From assembly GCA_031282935.1 (NCBI GenBank), contig JAITCS010000225.1, forward strand, positions 1 to 6,313: a stretch of DNA of 6,313 bases, given 5' to 3'. Within the stretch, counting starts at the first letter, position 1. Each line of letters opens with the position of its first letter. Both the position numbers and the translations under genes were made by a program. Below are positions 1-5,709 of the stretch, piece after piece. The notes beneath the pieces were generated by a model. It had not been told where the DNA came from. It ran no database searches and worked only from the letters and a program-made list of their open reading frames with translations. This DNA is from Cellulomonadaceae bacterium (GTDB taxonomy: Bacteria; Actinomycetota; Actinomycetes; Actinomycetales; Cellulomonadaceae).

Positions 1-118
1 AATGGCTGATGACGACACTCCCGGCACTGAAGCCGGAACAAACATCATCATAGTACTCGTGGACACCAACGGCAGCATACTGGCGCAGCAGGAAACGACA
101 GTCGGAGGCAACCAATAA
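1..118 (+). CDS. C-terminal end of an unidentified protein (5'-truncated by window)
   Basis: An open frame enters from the left edge in the phase of base 2 and stops at TAA 116-118, giving 38 residues. An ATG lies at base 2, but with only one base before it a start cannot be judged, and the piece more probably continues upstream. It reads as an acidic linker (ADDDTPGTEAG) followed by a beta-strand-rich end (TNIIIVLVDTNGSILAQQ, ending TTVGGNQ). I do not recognise the family with confidence. The next readable material on the same strand resembles the BREX protein BrxL, and in BREX loci the gene before brxL is usually pglZ. A PglZ C-terminus is therefore a contextual guess, not something the residues prove. 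Confidence 0.5.
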   Translation, partial: MADDDTPGTEAGTNIIIVLVDTNGSILAQQETTVGGNQ

Positions 119-670
119 ACACAAAAAACTTCTCAGGGCGCGATCTAGCGACGATTAACAAAATCGTTAATAGGCTATTGAAACTAATCTATCCCGCCCC
201 CGAATCCAAAATTAAATTTCAGATGAAGAATGGAATGTGCGGTTTGACTGGTATCGGAATGCCGCTGCCTTGTAAAATAACAGCAACGGCTGATTGGCGC
301 GGCAGAATTCCGTAACATTCAATTCGACTACCGCATAGACGATGGCGTGGAGCAGTGCCATCTCTCTCGACCCGCTGCCGCTGGGACAAGTATGGGCGAT
401 TACCGAGGGCGGCGCTGACTCGGGGGCCAGAACTTTCGTAGCGCATAGGAAGGCGCCAATGACGTAGCCAAATCCTGTGCCAGCCTCGGAATACCGACGC
501 TCCTGGCGATGCGTTCCGCCATGCGCGAACCCTCCCTGCGCGGCGGTCTGATCGCCGATTTTCTCGATACCTTACTGTAGGTCGGGAGCATGAAACCGTC
601 GAGTCTAGAGGCGCGAATAATAATCTTTCAACCAGCAAGAGTAACTGCTATTTTCTGCGCTCGCGAATGA
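115..670 (+). pseudogene. Remnant of a BrxL-type (Lon-like) BREX protease gene, several frameshifts
   Basis: No single frame is open, but the pieces read in order as one protein. Frame 1 (115-312) gives SGRDLATINKIVNRLLKLIYP. Frame 2 (about 302-370) gives AEFRNIQFDYRIDDGVEQ. Frame 3 (about 366-446) gives DPLPLGQVWAITEGGADSG. Frame 2 (449-577) gives GANDVAKSCASLGIPTLLAM, then SLRGGLI, a stop at 578, VGSMKPSSLEA, and stops at 668, 674 and 680. From memory of the family, these match the C-terminal half of BrxL/Lon-related proteins: a GLLKLIYP helix, the EF-x-x-x-x-FSYID strand, a P-G-x-V-W/Y segment, and the Ser-containing S16 core (SSALSLAALVALCSALL type), then VVG-x-MNLGGS-x-E. The AAA+ half is absent, and about 80-90 residues seem deleted near 447. 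BREX genes confer phage resistance; this copy cannot make a working product. The family call is an inference from motif order. Confidence 0.5.
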
Positions 671-905
671 AGCTAATTTTAGGGGAAAAGCAAATGCCTG
701 GTGGTGTTAGGCGTCGATAGTAAAACGAGAGTTGCTATCGGGATCTCCTGCCGTGAGGATTCCAAGCGACTCAATTCTCTGAAAAACGATCCCGATTACC
801 TTCCGATCTGTAATCCCGGTGCCTGTATTGCGGCATTTGAGATTCCTCCCGCTCCTCGCGGATTTCCCGCTAGAAGCCTCGTCACAGTCAGACCTTTATA
901 AAGAG
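671..905. other. Junction zone between two converging gene remnants; no intact gene
   Basis: This stretch has protein-like open frames on both strands but no convincing start. On the minus strand, a frame different from that of the Cas6-like gene runs down to a stop at 707-709 and ends GIVFQRIESLGILTAGDPDS plus eight residues, plausible as a natural C-terminus (helix, turn, basic strand). On the plus strand, the aligned codons read GISCREDSKRLNSLKNDPDY, up to a stop just after 898. That could be the far end of the BrxL-like remnant, since the family has a VSCRRxLxxLxDD-like segment there. I cannot decide between them. The zone probably holds the breakpoint where the two damaged genes meet. 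Confidence 0.3.
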
Positions 906-1476
906 GGGGATATCCGAGTCGAATACTTTTTCCTAATTCGGCACTCAGCCCCTCATCAAGTTTCTCACCATCTAGTAGCCAGGCATGTTTCATGGCAAGG
1001 CTTTGGAAGACTAACCGTGGCTCAGGTAAAATTGTGTATTCACCTTGGTGACGAAAAGCGGTCTGAGTTAGAAATTTCACCCTAAATCTTGTGGGAGGAT
1101 CACTAGAAAAGAAAGAGGAATCAAGGTGCTTTATGGGGATGGATTCTGCGGTTTCCCTAATACCCTTTACATCGATTCCTCGTTGTTCAAGCCGGAAACC
1201 AGCCGAATACATTTCTGACAATGCGGCGAAAATGCCCTCAGTGCTTTCAGTAGCTACTCCACTAACAACCCACCGAATCATATCTGACTGCGCGCCGGGG
1301 ATAACATACTGTGAATAGGGGTTTATTGCGGTCGAGTGCAATTCACTGGCATATTCAGGGGCGATGTTTTGCATTAGCACCCCTTGTAGTTGCGGGCCTA
1401 AGTCGCCAACGTCGCGCCGAGTTACTGGGCGGCTCAACTGCAAGTCTAAAATACGCCGCTTAAGTGCGTGGGCCAT
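796..1476 (-). CDS. cas6: Cas6-like CRISPR RNA endoribonuclease, C-terminal part lost or shifted (probable pseudogene)
   Basis: Cas6 cuts the CRISPR precursor transcript within repeats to make guide RNAs. The 226-aa frame starts at ATG 1474-1476, the first start after in-frame stops. It has no clear Shine-Dalgarno site. Family features seen: an early SELHSTAINPYSQYVIPG segment at residues 44-61 (the LH…kPfS pattern, with H47 a possible catalytic histidine), then MIRWVVSG at 66-73, and the diagnostic second ferredoxin-fold entry SDPPTRFRVKFLTQTAFR at 125-142 followed by PEPRLVFQSL at 151-160. After about residue 190 the match fails. The usual GFxGxV strand and glycine-rich GVGxxTxxGxG loop are absent; the frame ends in low-complexity Gly/Ala-rich sequence. 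A truncation or frameshift near 900 is the simplest explanation. It lies 46 bases after the methyltransferase stop on the same strand. No array or other cas gene is in view, so it is either an orphan or a relic. Confidence 0.7.
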   Translation of the reverse strand: MAHALKRRILDLQLSRPVTRRDVGDLGPQLQGVLMQNIAPEYASELHSTAINPYSQYVIPGAQSDMIRWVVSGVATESTEGIFAALSEMYSAGFRLEQRGIDVKGIRETAESIPIKHLDSSFFSSDPPTRFRVKFLTQTAFRHQGEYTILPEPRLVFQSLAMKHAWLLDGEKLDEGLSAELGKSIRLGYPPLYKGLTVTRLLAGNPRGAGGISNAAIQAPGLQIGR

Positions 1477-1522
1477 CGGCGCACTTTATCATGCCAGGTC
1501 TGCTTTGAGGACGAATTAGGGG

Positions 1523-2209
1523 TTATGGAATTTCGGTTAGGGGCTCGGTGTAGATCATGGTGACGACATCGCGGCGCAGGAGGCCGCCGACGTTTTCTTG
1601 GTCGAACACTGCGTTAACCTCGGCCAAATGTTCTGCGTACCGCTCATCGGAGGGCAAGGGATCGTGGGAATGCGAGGTCATGTAGGTGAGCCAGCCCGCG
1701 CGCGAATAAAACTGCGGGTTCGGAAACTCTCGCAGGGCTGGGTTGTTGAAGAACGCTTCCGTAGAGGATTCGCAATGGGCCAAACTGCTGCCGCCAGGTG
1801 TGGTGTTATACACCGATACCACTAGCGCGCCGGGTTTTCCGATGCGGTGGCACTCCGCGCGGAAAGTCGCCGGGTCGAACCAATGCAAAGCTTGCGCGCA
1901 GGTGATTACATCGGCACAATCGTCTGGGAGCGTAGTCATTTCGGCCGTCCCAGCGACGATCTTGGCGTTCTGGTAGGGCGCCATCGTTTTTTCCAGTTCC
2001 GCCCGCATGTCGGCGTTTGGTTCGACTGCGAACACTTTATACTCGCGCTCGGCGAGCAGTTCTGTGAACTTGCCGGTGCCCGCCCCGATGTCAGCGAACA
2101 CCGCGCTCGCTGGCACAAGCGAGCAGATGTAGTCCATCGCCTCAGGAGGGTAGCCGGGGCGGCCAGCGGCGTATGCGCTGGCTTTGCCTGTGAATATCGC
2201 GGTGTTCAT
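1523..2209 (-). CDS. Class I SAM-dependent methyltransferase (Methyltransf_11 type)
   Basis: This 228-aa protein has the usual length for a small cytoplasmic methyltransferase. Visible features: the opening FTGKASAYAAGRPGYP (residues 6-21), typical of this subgroup; SAM-binding motif I at ADIGAGTGKFTELLA (39-53); the acidic ribose-contacting residue E63 in VFAVEPNADM; and GTAEMTTLPDDCADVITCAQ (87-106) followed by ALHWFDP, the post-I and motif II/III region. The substrate cannot be told; relatives are often listed as trans-aconitate-like or unspecified methyltransferases. The frame is open upstream to 2407, but I chose ATG 2207-2209 because the domain begins there and the extra 66 residues are translated repeat sequence. 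No strong ribosome binding site precedes the chosen start. It lies 216 bases downstream of the xylanase and 46 bases upstream of the Cas6-like gene, all on the minus strand. No functional link to either is evident. Confidence 0.85.
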   Translation of the reverse strand: MNTAIFTGKASAYAAGRPGYPPEAMDYICSLVPASAVFADIGAGTGKFTELLAEREYKVFAVEPNADMRAELEKTMAPYQNAKIVAGTAEMTTLPDDCADVITCAQALHWFDPATFRAECHRIGKPGALVVSVYNTTPGGSSLAHCESSTEAFFNNPALREFPNPQFYSRAGWLTYMTSHSHDPLPSDERYAEHLAEVNAVFDQENVGGLLRRDVVTMIYTEPLTEIP

Positions 2210-2335
2210 AGGTTCAGCGTAGCCACTGGTTGCACTGCGCGGTTGCACCGCGCCCATAAAGCTCGCGAAAGCAAGTTGGCAGAAGCCTAAAACCTCCGCG
2301 CCGCCTCGGTGATTCGATGGGTGGGGTTCAGACGG

Positions 2336-2358
2336 GGTGGTTTCGACGGGCTCAACCA
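2336..2358. repeat. REP-like palindromic repeat, copy A
   Basis: The copy begins GGTGGTTTCGACGGGCTCAA and ends CCA, so its right arm is one or two bases short of the full form. It sits 10 bases before copy B in the same orientation. The core TTTCGA…GGCTCAACCA is shared with copies at 2369, 5499 and 5660. Confidence 0.75.
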
Positions 2359-2368
2359 GCGGCTCAGG

Positions 2369-2393
2369 GGTGGTTTCGATAGGCTCAACCACC
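2369..2393. repeat. REP-like palindromic repeat, copy B (most complete)
   Basis: This 25-base copy has perfect 7-base arms, GGTGGTT and AACCACC, around an 11-base centre TCGATAGGCTC, so it can fold into a hairpin on either strand. A partial copy, GGGCTCAACCGG, follows directly at about 2401-2412. It lies just past the xylanase stop (2426), where such an element could act as an mRNA 3' end or stabiliser. No T-run is present to support a terminator. Confidence 0.8.
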
Positions 2394-2425
2394 GGGCTCG
2401 GGCTCAACCGGCGGGGGGCGGGGGG

Positions 2426-5425
2426 CTAGACGCGGTCTTGGCGGAGGACGCGGCGGCGGTGCAGGTAGCGGGTGAGCAGGTACAGCGCGGGCAACCCGGC
2501 CACCAGACCGATGATCAGCGGCCAAGGCACCCCACCCGCAGGCGAGGCGGCCGTGCCAGGAGCCGTAGCCCCAGGCGCCAAAGGTTCGCCCGGCGCGGCA
2601 GGCCCCGCCTCACTCACCAGCTCGATAACCCCCCAGCGCGAAGTGTCTTGGAAACCGTCAGCGGTGGGGTTGGCCCAACTGTGTACCGCCGTGCGCACCC
2701 CGCCCGTGGCGTCGTTGACCTGCACGTCAAAGCCCTGGAAGGTGTTCATGCCAACGTAATCCACGCGGGACTGGTGCTCGTTGATGGTCCACATGCCCAC
2801 CGCCAGTTCGACAACATAGCCCGTATCGGTGGTGTGGGTCGAAACCGCAGTCAGACGCTCCTGCTGCCGCCCCGGCTCCCCCGTGCCGAAAGTCACGCCG
2901 CCTGCGGCGTCCACCCTGATTTGGATGTCGTGCCAGGGCCGGTACTCGCCGTTCTTGGCATTGCCCAGGTCTAGGAAAACCTCAACTGAATCGCGCTCCC
3001 ACGGGTCGGTGGCGCTGAGGTCAATGTCCGGGTCGGTCACATCGAACCGCACGAAAAGCGTGTCCTCATACCACAGCGTATGCACCTCGGCGGTGGCGCC
3101 GTCCGCCGCCCCACTTTGGGTCAGGCCGGTGCGGATGGCCACGCCGGTGTCCCAGATTGGGTCAGCTTCACGAACCGTTTGTTGAATAGCCGCGCCGGAC
3201 GAGCCCCCGGCCGAACCCTCGGCGGCCCATTGCCCAGGCGCACCCACGCTGTCCGTTTGGAACACGGGAGCGCGGTCCGCAACCACAGCCTGCGTGAACG
3301 ACAACGGCTCAAGGAAGGTGACAGTGCCCGTGGTGCCCGGGCTGTTCCAACCGCCCACATCGGTGGTGTCCGCAAAACGGCGCACGTCAAGTTCAGCGGT
3401 GCCACCTGCGACGATGTCGGGGTCGGAGATGAAAATGATTTCGCGGGTCACCGCTGGCACCACACTAACATCGTCAGTGACGCTGGAGTCGGTGAAGGAC
3501 TCGACACCCCCGGCGTCGTCGAAAGGCGGCGTGGAGGTGCGCCCGTTGAAGGTGACTTCCGTGCGGTCAGACCCGGCCGGGGCCTCGACCAGCAGGACTA
3601 GGCCCTCGTTATTCCAGCGCACGCGGAAATCGCCCACGCCGTCGGACAGTTCGATGGCGGGCGTGTTGCCCCAGATTGGGTCAATGAACGCCGCGTTGGG
3701 GTTGGCGCGAACCCAGTCGGCGGTGAAAGCGCCCCCGAAGGCGTTGGCGGTTCCGCGCAGAACCCCCAGACCAGCCAGGTCACCGACGGCGCCCCAGAAG
3801 GCGGGCTTCGGGGAAAGGTCGCCATTGAACAGCGTAGGCGTGAGGTCGCCACGCCAAGAACGGGCGTCAGTCAGACCCCAAACGGTCACGAAATCGAGGT
3901 CATTTGCGGCGGCCTGGTGCTCACGGAAAACGTTGAAAATCTCAAGGAAGCGGTGGCCTTGGGCGTCCAACTGGTCCTCGGAGGGGTTGGGCTGCTGCAT
4001 GGTGATGTCGAGCTCGGTGACGCCTTGGCGCACAGGAATGTTGGCGAAATCATCCAAAGCCTCGCGCACGTTAATCACAGGAGTGGTCATTTGCAGGTGG
4101 AATTGCTGGCCCACACCGTCAATAGGAACCCCGGCCTCCAATAACCTATTTACTAGGTCAATGTAGCGGAGCCGCTTATTGAGAACCTCGGTATTGTAAT
4201 CGTTTATCCATAACGTTACTGGACGGTCACTGCCCGGCGCCGCGAATTCGTGATTTACATATAGATCAGCAAAGCGGAAAGCTTGCTCCACAAAATCCTC
4301 ACCGATTATTTGTGCCCACCGCGAATTACGCAAACCCCACATGTCGAAATTGGAATTAGAAACAACCTCGTTGACCACCTCCCAAGCGGTCATCGGGTTT
4401 GTGGGCGAACCGAATGGGCCAAACTCTTCCGAAATCAAATACGCTTGGTTGTAGATCAGGTTGTCCATGCGGCGCAACAATTCTTCGCGGCCAGGCTCGC
4501 CGCTAAGCCAATCGCCGCCCGGAGTTTCTTGGAAAAACCAGTCAGGAATTTGCGAGTGCCAAATCATCACGTGCCCAAACACCCGCAAGTTATTCGCGGC
4601 AGCGAACTGCAAAATCGCGCGCGCTTGCGGATGAAGGCGCATGTTTTGCGAGCCCTCACCAATGCGCTCAAAGTTCCACACCCCATCAAACCACGCCTCG
4701 GGCTTCATGTGGTTTTCGGCCACGACTTGGTTGAATTGTTGCAATAGAAGCTGGGAGGCGGGGCCGGTTGTTTCACGTGAATCAATGGCCATGCCAGCAC
4801 CCATGTTGTTCAGGGTGTCTTTCAATGCGGGCAAATCGCCCACCGTTACGGTTTGTTCCGGGGCAGAAATAGTTATCTGATCGAGAGCGAAAGAATCAGT
4901 ATTTCCGGGTTGACCGCCCGCCCAAGGGGTTTCCAAATAAAGATAAGCGGAGTTATCGAAAAGCGGCATGGTAAAGGTGCCCGAAATTGGCGTCCACTGC
5001 CCGGCTGCGATATTACCAAACTCAATCAGGTTGGTGAAAGTATCGTTATCCGTTTGGCTGGATAAAGTAAGTGAACCAGCAGCAGTACCTAAAAACTTCG
5101 CATAAGCGCTGAATTCGTATTTCTGACCCGACTCAAGAATGTCAGTGGCATTATAAATGGCGCCGTCGCCCTGATTATCCCGCCCGGTAATGTGCAACGA
5201 GTGGCTGGTGCCCGCCGCCCCATCGCCGCTCACAACCTCGCCCTGCGTGCCCTCCCCCGAGGTTTCGCGCGCCGTCCAACCCTGCGCGGTGCCATCGTCG
5301 AAATTCCCGTCAATCAGCACGCTGCCAGGCTCGGCCCAGGCGACCGACGCCGGGACAACAACGCCGCCCACCAGCAGCAATGACGCCAGCGCGCCCGTAA
5401 CAAATCGAGAAAAACGACCAAGCAT
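2426..5425 (-). CDS. Secreted, membrane-anchored multidomain endo-1,4-beta-xylanase (GH10 with CBMs)
   Basis: This 999-aa exported enzyme is predicted to cleave internal beta-1,4 xylan bonds at the cell surface. Domain order: signal peptide 1-31, with hydrophobic GALASLLLVGGVVVPASV and a cut after AWA; CBM4/9/22-type jelly-roll module about 33-188; GH10 barrel about 196-549; two CBM9-like regions, about 560-715 (weak) and 745-935 (clear, DPWERDSVEVFLDLGN); Pro/Ala/Gly linker; membrane helix about 968-987; basic tail RYLHRRRVLRQDRV. Catalytic residues are present: acid/base E353 in TAWEVVNE and nucleophile E471 in VTELDI. Substrate-site motifs are also seen: AENHMKPEAWFDG, GHVMIWHSQIPDW, GQQFHLQ and VWGLTDARSW. 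The frame is open to a GTG at 5519-5521, but that extension is repeat-derived, and ATG 5423-5425 starts directly at the signal peptide. No strong ribosome binding site is seen. The helix with a basic tail and no LPxTG suggests membrane rather than sortase anchoring. GC is uneven along the gene. Confidence 0.93.
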   Translation of the reverse strand: MLGRFSRFVTGALASLLLVGGVVVPASVAWAEPGSVLIDGNFDDGTAQGWTARETSGEGTQGEVVSGDGAAGTSHSLHITGRDNQGDGAIYNATDILESGQKYEFSAYAKFLGTAAGSLTLSSQTDNDTFTNLIEFGNIAAGQWTPISGTFTMPLFDNSAYLYLETPWAGGQPGNTDSFALDQITISAPEQTVTVGDLPALKDTLNNMGAGMAIDSRETTGPASQLLLQQFNQVVAENHMKPEAWFDGVWNFERIGEGSQNMRLHPQARAILQFAAANNLRVFGHVMIWHSQIPDWFFQETPGGDWLSGEPGREELLRRMDNLIYNQAYLISEEFGPFGSPTNPMTAWEVVNEVVSNSNFDMWGLRNSRWAQIIGEDFVEQAFRFADLYVNHEFAAPGSDRPVTLWINDYNTEVLNKRLRYIDLVNRLLEAGVPIDGVGQQFHLQMTTPVINVREALDDFANIPVRQGVTELDITMQQPNPSEDQLDAQGHRFLEIFNVFREHQAAANDLDFVTVWGLTDARSWRGDLTPTLFNGDLSPKPAFWGAVGDLAGLGVLRGTANAFGGAFTADWVRANPNAAFIDPIWGNTPAIELSDGVGDFRVRWNNEGLVLLVEAPAGSDRTEVTFNGRTSTPPFDDAGGVESFTDSSVTDDVSVVPAVTREIIFISDPDIVAGGTAELDVRRFADTTDVGGWNSPGTTGTVTFLEPLSFTQAVVADRAPVFQTDSVGAPGQWAAEGSAGGSSGAAIQQTVREADPIWDTGVAIRTGLTQSGAADGATAEVHTLWYEDTLFVRFDVTDPDIDLSATDPWERDSVEVFLDLGNAKNGEYRPWHDIQIRVDAAGGVTFGTGEPGRQQERLTAVSTHTTDTGYVVELAVGMWTINEHQSRVDYVGMNTFQGFDVQVNDATGGVRTAVHSWANPTADGFQDTSRWGVIELVSEAGPAAPGEPLAPGATAPGTAASPAGGVPWPLIIGLVAGLPALYLLTRYLHRRRVLRQDRV

Positions 5426-5498
5426 GGGCACATGATAGCGCGTTTCGGAGGGGGCGGGGGAAAGGCGGCGCTCGGCGCGCATTGGTTTCGGTGAGCGT

Positions 5499-5524
5499 GT
5501 AGTTTCGTCAGGCTCAACCACCGG
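5499..5524. repeat. REP-like palindromic repeat, copy C (degenerate left arm)
   Basis: The right side TCAGGCTCAACCACCGG is intact, but the left arm reads GTAGTTT instead of GGTGGTTT, so the hairpin is weakened. Read on the minus strand it supplies the GTG and the VEPDETT residues of the spurious upstream extension of the xylanase frame. Confidence 0.7.
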
Positions 5525-5593
5525 AGGGTGGCGGTTTTAGGCCTCTGTTAACTTAGCTTTGCAAGGCTTAAGGGCGCTGACTCGGGGTCCTCG

Positions 5594-5613
5594 CGAAATT
5601 GTGGGCAATTTCG
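5594..5613. promoter_or_regulatory. Perfect inverted repeat, possible operator or transcript hairpin
   Basis: CGAAATT and AATTTCG form perfect 7-base arms around the 6-base centre GTGGGC. It lies 169 bases upstream of the xylanase start and 97 bases beyond the surface-protein stop. No T-run follows on either strand, so it does not look like a standard intrinsic terminator. A regulator-binding site controlling the xylanase is possible (CGAAA…TTTCG half-sites resemble sugar-responsive repressor operators), but the position is far upstream. Its role is unproven. Confidence 0.35.
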
Positions 5614-5659
5614 TGGGGTGAGGGTGTTACCGCGCAGTGTGGGTGTGGTTCGGCAGTAG

Positions 5660-5685
5660 GGTGGTTTCGACCAGGCTCAACCACC
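5660..5685. repeat. REP-like palindromic repeat, copy D
   Basis: The 7-base arms GGTGGTT and AACCACC are intact, with a 12-base centre TCGACCAGGCTC, one base longer than copy B. A partial copy GGGTCAACCACCGG follows at 5691-5704, so this is a one-and-a-half unit cluster like that at 2369-2412. Confidence 0.8.
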
Positions 5686-5709
5686 GGGTAGGGTCAACCA
5701 CCGGAAAGC

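Larger units (their letters stand above)
2210..2425. other. Intergenic region between xylanase and methyltransferase, repeat-bearing
   Basis: These 216 bases carry the leader of the methyltransferase gene and, next to the xylanase stop, two full copies and one partial copy of the palindromic repeat. The minus-strand frame happens to stay open through it, giving the repetitive peptide VVEPIETTPEPLVEPVETTP; this is a by-product of the repeats rather than a protein domain. No T-run follows the palindromes, so no classical intrinsic terminator can be claimed. I see no convincing promoter. Confidence 0.6.
5426..5709. other. Intergenic region upstream of the xylanase gene
   Basis: These 284 bases separate the surface-protein stop (5710) from the xylanase start (5425). 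They hold a degenerate repeat at 5499-5524, a perfect hairpin at 5594-5613, a full repeat at 5660-5685 and a partial repeat at 5691-5704. A minus-strand TTGCAA at 5560-5565 could be a -35 element, but I find no good -10 at the right distance, so I do not call a promoter. The xylanase promoter must nevertheless lie here if the gene is transcribed on its own. Confidence 0.55.

Noticed and set aside
154..171. Inverted repeat ATTAAC…GTTAAT
   Set aside because: It has short AT-rich 6-base arms inside the coding part of the BrxL-like remnant and no T-run or promoter context, so chance is sufficient.
219..638. Long minus-strand open frames at 219-638 and 400-591
   Set aside because: They are rich in Arg, Ser and Pro with no recognisable domain, and lie antisense to the plus-strand pieces that read as a BrxL-like protein.
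1..1523. CRISPR array near the Cas6-like gene
   Set aside because: I found no regularly spaced direct repeats of 25-40 bases anywhere in the window.
2210..2407. Start of the methyltransferase at 2407 (294 aa)
   Set aside because: The extra 66 residues are translated repeats with no domain, and the family's opening motif begins right after the ATG at 2207-2209.
2309..4166. Several long plus-strand open frames opposite the xylanase gene (2309-2974, 3080-3601, 3294-4166)
   Set aside because: They are shadows of the GC-rich xylanase coding strand, with Arg/Pro/Ser-rich composition and no domain. The minus frame has intact catalytic motifs throughout.
5426..5521. Start of the xylanase at GTG 5519-5521
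   Set aside because: The extension would bury the signal peptide behind 32 residues that are partly repeat-derived. ATG 5423-5425 gives a normal signal peptide.
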